A stretch of 8,999 bases of DNA. Source: DASQQQ01 sp036390995. GTDB lineage: Bacteria > Actinomycetota > UBA4738 > HRBIN12. A program made the translations under genes and the position numbers. How positions within the stretch are numbered: position 1 is the first letter of the stretch; each line of letters opens with the position of its first letter. Under the pieces are notes generated by a model that was given only the letters and a program-made list of their open reading frames with translations, was not told the DNA's origin and searched no databases. The stretch spans positions 1-8,999 of the forward strand of contig DASWAT010000035.1 in NCBI GenBank assembly GCA_036390995.1, written 5' to 3'. This document shows, piece by piece, positions 1 to 6,462 of the stretch.

Positions 1-284
1 GGCGCCGGGATCTCATCGGCGGGCTCATCCGCGAGTGCCGCGCAGTGGCTTCGTGATGGATCGTCGTTTCGGCACCCCTCAGGATCAGCAGGCGTCCAGT
101 ACACGCCGACGACGCTGCCCGATCCGTAACCTCGCGTGAGCCAACCGCGTCCCGCAGGATCGATCGGACGGCATGAAGTCCGCGTGAGACATCCTCCGGC
201 AACACTTCAGCTCGAGCGTCTCGGGCACGGGTCAGCCTCCCGCCACTCGCTGACACGCATAGGAGGCGTCAGGGCATCTTCAGC
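1..284. other. left-edge region without a confident gene
   Basis: No gene is assignable here. On the plus strand one frame is open from the edge to a TAA at 127-129. Another is open to a TGA at 54-56 and ends with residues reading DLIGGLIRECRAVAS, which looks like a real C-terminus but cannot be placed in a family from so short a tail. On the minus strand a frame stays open towards the left edge without a convincing start. This is probably the 3' end of an upstream gene plus spacer. Confidence 0.3.
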
Positions 285-521
285 TCAGGAAAGCGCCCGC
301 TTGATCGCCTCATAACCTTCGTCGACGCTCTTCGAGCAGCACGAGGGGGCGAGCGAGAACTCGTGGGTCCTCGGATCCCGGTCCTTGATCTCCGGCGCCT
401 GCCCGTGCTCGGGGCAGCGCGCACCGCGGGCCGCAGCTTCGGCCCTGTCCATCGCCGCCCGTCCCGCTTCATCTATGACGCGTCGGACAGCGGCATCGTC
501 CCAGCCGAACCGGAAGCTCAT
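285..521 (-). CDS. small CxxH/CC protein of unknown function (78 aa)
   Basis: I do not recognise this as a named family. The protein has an amphipathic N-terminal half rich in Ala, Arg and Glu (about residues 9-35), then a CPEHG segment with Cys36 and His39, a polar stretch, and a Cys61-Cys62 pair followed by a helix ending in KRALS. The C-x2-H plus CC arrangement could bind a metal such as zinc; that is inference. The ATG at 521 is chosen because a TANNNT hexamer (528-533) lies 6 bases upstream, compatible with a leaderless message. There is no Shine-Dalgarno. A GTG at 560 would give a 13-residue longer form. The reading frame runs on open far upstream on the minus strand, but that part is the GC-rich shadow of the gene at 678. 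It is divergent from the CphA-like gene across about 156 bases, so the two may share control. Confidence 0.6.
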   Translation of the reverse strand: MSFRFGWDDAAVRRVIDEAGRAAMDRAEAAARGARCPEHGQAPEIKDRDPRTHEFSLAPSCCSKSVDEGYEAIKRALS

Positions 522-527
522 GCGTCG

Positions 528-533
528 AGCATA
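528..533 (-). promoter_or_regulatory. predicted -10 element, leaderless start of the 78-aa gene
   Basis: On the minus strand the hexamer TATGCT fits the actinobacterial -10 pattern TANNNT. Six bases separate it from the ATG, so transcription would begin at or next to the start codon. No clear -35 is visible. This is a prediction from spacing only. Confidence 0.35.
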
Positions 534-664
534 GCTCTCGGGGCGCCGGAGGTCCTTCACGAGATCGCAGCGTGACGATCGAGTTTTGGCACTCTTGACG
601 CTCGTAGACGGGCGGGTCGAGTTGGATCGAGGCGCTCCGCAGGGCCGGCTGACACCACCCGGCG

Positions 665-670
665 TATCGT
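665..670 (+). promoter_or_regulatory. predicted -10 element, leaderless start of the CphA-like gene
   Basis: The hexamer TATCGT fits TANNNT. It is followed by exactly 7 bases and then the GTG start at 678, and no Shine-Dalgarno lies in between or just upstream. This would put the transcription start on the G of GTG. A TTGACG at 595-600 resembles a -35 but is much too far upstream to pair with this -10. Confidence 0.4.
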
Positions 671-677
671 TGCTCGG

Positions 678-2396
678 GTGGGCGGCTCCGGACCTGCGCC
701 GGTTCTGGTCGGGCTCGTCGAGCTGCGAGTCCTCGAGGGACCGAACGTCTACTTCCCGCGACCCGCGGTCAAGCTGACGCTCGAGATCCCCGGATGGCTG
801 AGGGCCACGACCGAACGGTTGGAGCGTCTCGCCTGCTCGCTGGGGATGCCCGCGTCGACCCGTGCCGGCGATCAACGGACGGATCAGCGGCGACGCTTCG
901 CGGCTCGCGTCGGGGCGCACGTCGCGAGGGCGGTCGCGGCCGCGACCGGAACCCGCCTCGCCGTCCGGGGCCGAGCCGGGGCTGAGCCGGACCAGATCGT
1001 CATCGCGTTCCCCTGGCGCCGGCGCGGGACGGCCGAAGCGCTCGCCCAGGAGGTATCGCGAGTCATGCTCGACCTCCTGGCGACGAGGCGCCAGCCCGCG
1101 CGGCTGATCGTCGGTGCGGCCGCACGCGTTGACACGGCCGACGCCGGCCTGCCGCCGTCCGTTCCCGGGCCGTCGATCCCGGTCGTCGCCGTCACGGGAA
1201 CGAATGGGAAGACGACGACCGTGCGGCTCCTCGCGCACTTGGTCGGTGCCGCGGGCCTGAGCGTCGCCTACTGCTCGACGGACGGCGTGTACCACGACGG
1301 CAGGCTCGTCGAGGGAGGCGACTACTCCGGGTACGGTGGCGCCGCGATGGCCCTGTCGCAGCCGGGCGTCGACGCGGTGGTGCTCGAGACGGCAAGGGGC
1401 GGGATCCTGCTCCGCGGCATCGGCACCGCGCACAACGACGTCGCGGTCGTCACGAACATCTCGAGCGACCACCTCGGGCTGCACGGCGTCCACACGCTCG
1501 ATCAGCTCGCCGAGGTGAAGGCTGCGATCACACGCATCACGCGGCCGGAGGGGTGGGTCGTGCTGAACGCCGACGACCCGCGCGTGCTGGCGATGCGCCG
1601 CGGCGCTACGGGTCGCCCGTTCTTGTGCTCGCTCGACCCGCACCATCCGGCGATCCGCGACGCCCTCGCCGACGGCGGTCGCGCCGCGACGGTCCTCGAC
1701 GGCGCGCTCGTCGTGCTCGGACCCGGCAGCCGGGTCGAGCGACTGCTCCGGCTCGAGGACGTGCCGGTCACGCTCGCCGGCATCGCCACGCACCACGTGC
1801 GCAACGCGATGGCCGCCACCGGGGCCGCCTTCGGGATCGGCCTGCCGAAGGACGCGGTGATCCGGGGCCTCGCGAGCTTCGTCCAAACCCCCGAGACGAA
1901 TCCCGGACGCGCGAACGTGTACACGCTTCAGGGCCGGACCCTCGTGGTCGACTACGCCCATAACGAGGAGGGCATCGTCGGGCTGACGGAGATCCTCGCC
2001 GGGTTACGGCGTCGAGGCGCATCGATCTGGCTGGCGTTCTGTGCGGCCGGGGACCGCCAAGACGACGCCTTGCACGCGATCGGCTACCGAGCGGCTCGCG
2101 GCGCCGAGCACGTCGTTGTCGCCGGCCTGCCGAACTACCTGCGCGGACGCGACCCCGAGGACCTCGTCGACCGCCTGCTCGCGGGCGCGGAGGACGGCGG
2201 CGCCACCGAGGTCCTCACGGCGCCCGACGAGCTGCACGCGCTGGCGCTCATGCTCGAGCGGTCCGGGCGCGCCGACGTCATCGGGGTCACGGCGCTGGGG
2301 CAGCGTCCCGAGGTGTTCGCGCGGCTCGACGAGCTCGGTGCGGCGAGGGCCGATCCCGCAACGGTCCGGGCACTCGTTCGGCGCGCGAGGCGCTAG
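678..2396 (+). CDS. CphA-like Mur ligase lacking the ATP-grasp domain (572 aa)
   Basis: This is a paralogue of cyanophycin synthetase with one domain removed. Residues 15-140 align by eye with the CphA N domain: RVLEGPNVYFPRPAVKL matches RVFRGPNYYSYDPAIKL of the neighbouring CphA, and residues about 78-135 follow the same helix-strand pattern. The sequence then goes directly into a Mur ligase domain (about 168-572). That domain has the P-loop GTNGKTTT (174-181), ETARGGIL (237-244), NDVAVVTNISSDHLGL (253-268), NADDPR (297-302), DYAHN (425-429) and AGDRQDD (457-463). The roughly 300-residue ATP-grasp domain is absent, and the HxxEH motif of the CphA N domain is replaced (HVARA, 81-85). In CphA the Mur-like domain adds Arg to the Asp side chain, so this protein could ligate an amino acid by ATP-dependent acyl phosphate chemistry but should not extend the Asp backbone. 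The start is a GTG with no Shine-Dalgarno; no other in-frame start lies near. Its substrate is unknown. Confidence 0.9.
   Translation: MGGSGPAPVLVGLVELRVLEGPNVYFPRPAVKLTLEIPGWLRATTERLERLACSLGMPASTRAGDQRTDQRRRFAARVGAHVARAVAAATGTRLAVRGRAGAEPDQIVIAFPWRRRGTAEALAQEVSRVMLDLLATRRQPARLIVGAAARVDTADAGLPPSVPGPSIPVVAVTGTNGKTTTVRLLAHLVGAAGLSVAYCSTDGVYHDGRLVEGGDYSGYGGAAMALSQPGVDAVVLETARGGILLRGIGTAHNDVAVVTNISSDHLGLHGVHTLDQLAEVKAAITRITRPEGWVVLNADDPRVLAMRRGATGRPFLCSLDPHHPAIRDALADGGRAATVLDGALVVLGPGSRVERLLRLEDVPVTLAGIATHHVRNAMAATGAAFGIGLPKDAVIRGLASFVQTPETNPGRANVYTLQGRTLVVDYAHNEEGIVGLTEILAGLRRRGASIWLAFCAAGDRQDDALHAIGYRAARGAEHVVVAGLPNYLRGRDPEDLVDRLLAGAEDGGATEVLTAPDELHALALMLERSGRADVIGVTALGQRPEVFARLDELGAARADPATVRALVRRARR
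2393..2396. other. shared CTAG palindrome: stop codons of two convergent genes
   Basis: The plus-strand CphA-like gene stops with TAG at 2394-2396 and the minus-strand cphA stops with TAG on the complement of 2393-2395. Both are read from the four-base palindrome CTAG. There is no room for a terminator between the genes, so each transcript must read into the other gene or end inside its coding region. Confidence 0.9.
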
Positions 2397-5179
2397 GCGA
2401 GCGGCGTGGCCGCGGGGCGCTCCCTCGCCCGCCGTGCCTCGAGCTCCTCGAACACGCTCGAGGCGTAGTCGACGCAGAGCACGACGAGGTCGCCGGGCCG
2501 GCTCCGGTCGAGGGCGCGTCGAACGGCCTCCATCTCGTCGGTCACGATCTCCACGCTGCCGACGCGCGCACCCGCGCGCTGCGCCTGCCTCACGCCCTCG
2601 GCGACCAAGGCGGCGGTCTCGCCGCGCTCGCGGCCGCGGGTGTTCCGGTCCTCGCGGATGATGATCTCGTCGAAGTACAGGGCGGCGACGCGGCCGAGCT
2701 CGCGCATGTCCTCGTCCCGCCGGTCACCGGCCGTCGCGATGACCCCGACGCGCAGGTTGGCCGTCCACGTCGGCGTCCGCGAGGCTGCGGGGACGCCGAC
2801 GTCGGACGTCATGCGCTCGACGAAGTCCCCGACGGTTCGCAGACCCGCCGGGTTGTGCGCGTAGTCGAGGAGCACCTTCACGCCGGAGAGCTCGAACAGG
2901 TTCAGCCGCCCGGGCGCCTGGAAGAACGACGTGGAGAACGTGCGGAGACCGGACCGGATGTCGTGCAGGTGTGCCCCTGCAGCGTGCGCCGCGGCCGCCG
3001 CGGCCATCGCGTTCTGCACGTTCATACGCGCGCGGCCCTCGAAGGTAGCGGGGAACAGGTGGACGTAGCCGATCGGCATCGTGCGCCGGCCGTCGCGGAT
3101 CACCATGACCTCACCCTGCTCATCCGCCTCGAGCACGACGGCCTTCCTTCCCCGGCGGACCCATCGCTCGATGAGGTCGTTCCCCCCCTGCATCGAGAAC
3201 AGGATGACGCTGCCGGAGCAGCGCCTGCGCATCTCGGCCACCAGCGGGTCGTCGGCGTTCAGCACCGCGGTTCCGTCGCGCGGGACCGCCTCGACGATGA
3301 CCTGCTTCACCGCGGCGAGCTGTTCCATCGTCTCGATCTCGCCGAGCCCGAGGTGGTCCCCGGTCACGTTCAGCACGACGGCGACGTCGTTGCGACCGTA
3401 ACCGAGACCCTCGCGCAGGATCCCGCCACGGGCGACCTCGAAGACGGCGAGGTCGACGCGCGGGTTCTGGAGGACCTTCTGCGCCGAGCGCGGACCGCTC
3501 GCGTCGACCTGTTGGGACAGCCGGCCGTCGATGTAGATCCCGTCGGTCGACGTCATGCCGACCTTGTGACCCTTGCCTTTCATGATGTGGCTGATCATGC
3601 GGACGGTCGTCGTCTTGCCGTTCGAGCCGGTCACCGCGACGATCGGGATCCTCGAGGGGCGACCCGGCGGGAACAGCAGGTCGATCACGGGCTTCGCCAC
3701 GTACTGCGCCTCGCCCTCGGTCGGGTTCGTGTGCATGCGGAACCCGGGAGCGGCGTTCACCTCGACGATCGCCCCGCCGGTCTCGCGAACGGGCTTGCTG
3801 ATGTCGGGCGCGACGAAGTCGATCCCGGCGACGTCCAAGCCCACGACGCGAGCCGCCTCCTCGGCGATGTCGACGTTGTCCTCGTGGGCCTCCCACGTGC
3901 GGTCGATCGCGATGCCGCCCGTCGACATGTTGCCCGTCGCTGCTATCCGGACGACGTCGCCCTGGGCCGGGACGTCGTCGAGCGTCAGGTCTTGCTCCGT
4001 GAGGAGCCGCTCGGTCTCGTCGTCGATGCGCATCCGGGTGAGGACCTTCTCGTGGCCGAGCCCGCGCCGAGGATCGGCGTTCGCGAGGTCGACGAGCTCG
4101 CGAACCGTGTGCGTGCCGTCGCCGACGACGTGCGCCGCGACGCGCTGGGCGACAGCGCTCATCCGGCCGTCGACGACGAGGAAGCGGTAGTCGTTGCCGG
4201 AGACCATCTGCTCCACGACGACGGAGCCGCCCCGCGACTGCTTGACCGCCCGGTTGAAGCCCGTGCGGACCGCGCGAACGCCGGTGATGTCCAGGCTGAC
4301 GCCGCGTCCGTGGTTCCCGTCGAGCGGCTTCACCACGACCGGGAAGCCGATCCGCTTGCCCGCCGCGACCGCGGCATCCGCGGTTCGCACGACCTCGTTC
4401 TTCGGGACGGGGAGGCCGGCCGCCGCGAGCAGCTGGGTCGTCAGCTTCTTGTCGCCGGCGATGTCGACGGCGAGCGCCGACGTCATGGACGTGATCGTGG
4501 CGCGGATCCGCTGCTGGTACTTCCCCTGGCCGAGCTGCACCAGGGACTGATCGTTCAACCGGAGGTAGGGGATGTCGCGGCTCGCCGCCTCGTCCAGGAT
4601 CGCCTGCGTCGACGGCCCGAAGGCCCGCCGCTCCGCCAACAGGATCAGCGATTCTAGCTCCGCGACGAGGTCGAAGGCGGGGTCGGGTCGCACGAGGTGG
4701 TTCACGAGGCGGACCGCGATCCGGCCCGCCGCCAGACCGACCTGCTCCTCCCAGTACCCGTAGATGACGTTGTACCGGCCGGGTTCGCCCGCCCCTCGGG
4801 TCTTGCCGCGGTACACATGCGCGCCCGACTCGCGCTGCAGCTCTATCGCGATGTGCTCGGCGATGTGACCCGCCCACGTGCCCTCGATCAGGCGTTCGCG
4901 GAAGCCACCGGAGTGCCCGCGCGAGCACGAGTGCTCGCCGACACCGGGAAGCATGTCGAGGAGCCCCTCGGTGAATCCTTCGATCGTGTTCGAGGGGTAG
5001 TGCTCGAGCGAGCCGAGGTCGACGAGCAGCTTGATCGCCGGATCGTACGAGTAGTAGTTCGGGCCACGGAAGACGCGCGCGTGGACGATCGTGAGGTCCG
5101 GCGACAGCGGCGGCCGGTTCTCGAGCCCGTCGCCGGAGGATTCCTCGGCGCAGTCCTCGGGCTCGGAGAAGGCGGTCAC
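2393..5179 (-). CDS. cphA: cyanophycin synthetase CphA (928 aa)
   Basis: CphA makes cyanophycin (multi-L-arginyl-poly-L-aspartate) from Asp and Arg with ATP, in the cytoplasm. All three domains are visible. The N domain (about 30-190) has RVFRGPNYYSYDPAIKL (35-51), EHSCSRGHSGGF (82-93) and GHIAEHIAIELQ (104-115) with an HxxEH motif at 105-109. The ATP-grasp domain (about 215-500), which adds Asp to the backbone, has DKKLTTQLL (243-251), VVKPLDGNHGRGV (282-294) and EVNAAPG (473-479). The Mur ligase domain (about 512-928), which adds Arg, has the P-loop GSNGKTTT (518-525), VARGGILREG (582-591), NVTGDHLGL (604-612), LDYAHNPAG (771-779) and GDRRDED (818-824). All motifs look intact. The length is slightly above the roughly 875-900 usual in cyanobacteria, from an acidic N-terminal extension of about 30 residues and a longer loop near 790-808. 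The GTG start overlaps the cphB stop as GTGA, pointing to translational coupling. Confidence 0.97.
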   Translation of the reverse strand: MTAFSEPEDCAEESSGDGLENRPPLSPDLTIVHARVFRGPNYYSYDPAIKLLVDLGSLEHYPSNTIEGFTEGLLDMLPGVGEHSCSRGHSGGFRERLIEGTWAGHIAEHIAIELQRESGAHVYRGKTRGAGEPGRYNVIYGYWEEQVGLAAGRIAVRLVNHLVRPDPAFDLVAELESLILLAERRAFGPSTQAILDEAASRDIPYLRLNDQSLVQLGQGKYQQRIRATITSMTSALAVDIAGDKKLTTQLLAAAGLPVPKNEVVRTADAAVAAGKRIGFPVVVKPLDGNHGRGVSLDITGVRAVRTGFNRAVKQSRGGSVVVEQMVSGNDYRFLVVDGRMSAVAQRVAAHVVGDGTHTVRELVDLANADPRRGLGHEKVLTRMRIDDETERLLTEQDLTLDDVPAQGDVVRIAATGNMSTGGIAIDRTWEAHEDNVDIAEEAARVVGLDVAGIDFVAPDISKPVRETGGAIVEVNAAPGFRMHTNPTEGEAQYVAKPVIDLLFPPGRPSRIPIVAVTGSNGKTTTVRMISHIMKGKGHKVGMTSTDGIYIDGRLSQQVDASGPRSAQKVLQNPRVDLAVFEVARGGILREGLGYGRNDVAVVLNVTGDHLGLGEIETMEQLAAVKQVIVEAVPRDGTAVLNADDPLVAEMRRRCSGSVILFSMQGGNDLIERWVRRGRKAVVLEADEQGEVMVIRDGRRTMPIGYVHLFPATFEGRARMNVQNAMAAAAAAHAAGAHLHDIRSGLRTFSTSFFQAPGRLNLFELSGVKVLLDYAHNPAGLRTVGDFVERMTSDVGVPAASRTPTWTANLRVGVIATAGDRRDEDMRELGRVAALYFDEIIIREDRNTRGRERGETAALVAEGVRQAQRAGARVGSVEIVTDEMEAVRRALDRSRPGDLVVLCVDYASSVFEELEARRARERPAATPLA

Positions 5180-6045
5180 TCCGACGCCTCGCGCTCCGTC
5201 GTGCCACCACCTTCGTCGGAGATCAACGCTCGGGCGCGCAGATCGAACCAGTAGCCGCTCGGGATCGAATGAAGGATCGCGCCGGACACCATCATCGGCC
5301 GCCGGCCGCGCAGGCGGTACGCGTCCGTCTTCATGCGCGAGCCGTCCACGACGGTCACGGCGCCGCGACCGGTCACCTCCATCGTCCGGTCGGGATAGAC
5401 GATCGCCGAGGTGTCCTCGTCGAGACCGAGGCCGACGAGCGAGGGCGACTGCGCGATCGCCGACAGCAGACGGCCGAACCGTGTCCGCTGCTCGAAGTGC
5501 TGATCTACGACGACGTTGGGCAGGAGCCCGAGCCCTGCCGCGAGCTGGACGATGCCGTGACGCGGGGTGCCCCCGGAGTGGCCGAACGCGAGCATGTACG
5601 CCGCCAGCGCGCTCGCGCCCGCCGAGGTGCCGGCGATCACGGCGCCTCGGTCGCGCGCGAGATGCAGCCCCGAGTCCAGCCGGGTGCCGGCGATGATCGA
5701 GGTCAGCCGCAGCTGGTTCCCGCCCGTGAGGAACACGCCCGTCGCGTTCACGAGGGCGGCGGCGACATCGGGATCCTCTGCCTCGGCTCGCTCCTGCGGA
5801 TGCAGGCCGGTGACCCGCTCCACGCCGAGCTCTCCGAAGATCTGCCGGTAGATCTCGTTCGTCCTCGGACCGAGCTCGGAGGCGGTGCTGACCACGACGA
5901 TGTCGGCGTCGGCTCCCCCCGCAGACCGGACGAAGCGCGACAGGATCCGCTTGCCCTTGAGCTTGTCCTCAGCGCCGCCGATCAGGATGATGGCGCCGGC
6001 GCCGCCCAACGGGCGCCCTGAGCGGGCACGGCTCGAGCGTGGCAT
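5176..6045 (-). CDS. cphB: cyanophycinase CphB, peptidase family S51 (289 aa)
   Basis: CphB is a cytoplasmic serine exopeptidase that degrades cyanophycin to beta-Asp-Arg dipeptides. Near the N-terminus is LIGGAEDK (21-28). The oxyanion and specificity region FLTGGNQLR (105-113) is followed by the nucleophile elbow GTSAGA (139-144) with Ser141. His183 lies in DQHFEQRTR (181-189) and Glu210 in GLGLDED (205-211). The spacings Ser-42-His and His-27-Glu equal those I recall for the Synechocystis enzyme (Ser132, His174, Glu201), so the triad appears complete. The length is normal for the family, with a short basic N-terminal extension. The ATG start has no Shine-Dalgarno but has a TANNNT hexamer 7 bases upstream. 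It is first in a two-gene operon with cphA (4-base overlap), so degradation and synthesis are expressed together. No dipeptidase for beta-Asp-Arg lies in the window. Confidence 0.96.
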   Translation of the reverse strand: MPRSSRARSGRPLGGAGAIILIGGAEDKLKGKRILSRFVRSAGGADADIVVVSTASELGPRTNEIYRQIFGELGVERVTGLHPQERAEAEDPDVAAALVNATGVFLTGGNQLRLTSIIAGTRLDSGLHLARDRGAVIAGTSAGASALAAYMLAFGHSGGTPRHGIVQLAAGLGLLPNVVVDQHFEQRTRFGRLLSAIAQSPSLVGLGLDEDTSAIVYPDRTMEVTGRGAVTVVDGSRMKTDAYRLRGRRPMMVSGAILHSIPSGYWFDLRARALISDEGGGTTEREASE

Positions 6046-6052
6046 GCGACCG

Positions 6053-6058
6053 AGTCTA
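6053..6058 (-). promoter_or_regulatory. predicted -10 element, leaderless start of cphBA
   Basis: On the minus strand TAGACT fits TANNNT and is separated by exactly 7 bases from the cphB ATG, so the message would start at the ATG. No Shine-Dalgarno is present in the intervening bases. A weak GTCGAC lies about 17 bases upstream of the hexamer in the -35 position, but it is a poor match. Confidence 0.4.
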
Positions 6059-6086
6059 GCCTGTCCCGCCCCGGAGTCGACGCGAC

Positions 6087-6106
6087 TGAAGGGTACGGAA
6101 ACCCCG
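6087..6106 (+). repeat. 20-base imperfect repeat, copy 1
   Basis: This segment matches 8096-8115 at 18 of 20 positions. Both copies hold GGGT and ACCC arms around a 6-base spacer, so a small 4-bp stem could form. This copy lies upstream of cphB in the spacer before the 6213 stub. Its function is unknown and it may be chance similarity. Confidence 0.35.
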
Positions 6107-6212
6107 ATTCATCACGCGCCGACCGAGCAGTACTCACGGATGAGTCCTCCGAGGACATCTCGCCTTTCGACCATGGGCGCCGCCCGCGACGCTCACACGG
6201 GAAGGAGAGGGC

Positions 6213-6320
6213 GTGGCCGAGCGGATCGCCGGCATCGAGCGGGCCCGAGATGCCATCGAGCGGGAGGCATGGGCCGAGGCCTACGAGGGCCTCGGCGACG
6301 TGCAGCGATCTTGTGCGTGA
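6213..6320 (+). pseudogene. N-terminal stub of a helical (TPR-like) protein, 35 codons
   Basis: A strong ribosome binding site GAAGGAGAGG (6201-6210) ends two bases before a GTG start. The product begins MAERIAGIERARDAIERE and continues AWAEAYEGLGDV, then ends abruptly after QRSCA. The A-A-x-x-A-x-W-x-x-A-Y-E type pattern is that of the first helical repeat of tetratricopeptide-containing regulators, which often end in a LuxR HTH. The fine start signals and early end suggest the 5' end of a once longer gene cut by the rearrangement or insertion that brought the transposase remnant 140 bases downstream. A genuine 35-residue peptide cannot be excluded. No continuation is visible in other frames. 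Confidence 0.45.
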
Positions 6321-6462
6321 GGCGTTCCCGGACGTCCTCGGAGGAGTCTCCGGCGGGCCCGGCGGACTCTCGTTTTCGCAGGTCATAGGTAGTTTTCCGG
6401 CCCACGGTCTGAAACTGACGGACATGGGTACACGTCGGGTCCTCCGAGGGGAAGGGGGACCG
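6321..6462. other. probable left flank of the IS481-type element
   Basis: This stretch holds no gene. It leads into a purine-rich ribosome binding site (GGGGAAGGGGGA region, about 6449-6460) for the broken transposase. The left end of the insertion sequence should lie in here, but I cannot identify its terminal inverted repeat because the matching right end is missing from the window. Confidence 0.3.

Noticed and set aside
1..53. C-terminus reading DLIGGLIRECRAVAS as the tail of a transposase
   Set aside because: Seventeen residues are too few to assign a family, and I could not match it to the IS481 type present at 6463.
595..600. TTGACG as the -35 of the CphA-like gene
   Set aside because: It is 64 bases from the proposed -10 and has no -10-like hexamer at 16-18 bases downstream.
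285..1961. Long minus-strand open frame (558 codons) covering the CphA-like gene
   Set aside because: It is an antisense shadow of the Mur ligase gene: Arg/Asp/Gly-rich, low complexity and without motifs. Only its last 78 codons (285-521), outside the Mur ligase gene, look like a protein.
2041..2661. 206-codon Arg/Ser-rich plus-strand frame across the convergent junction
   Set aside because: It overlaps the ends of both supported ligase genes and is low-complexity; a frame shadow.
2855..4657. 600-codon plus-strand open frame opposite cphA
   Set aside because: Composition (Val/Asp/Arg/His-rich) and lack of motifs are those of the antisense frame of a GC-rich gene; cphA on the other strand is fully supported by conserved domains.
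3120..5210. 696-codon minus-strand frame inside cphA
   Set aside because: This is the other GC-rich frame of the same strand, dominated by Arg, Pro and Ala, and it overlaps cphA with no domain of its own.
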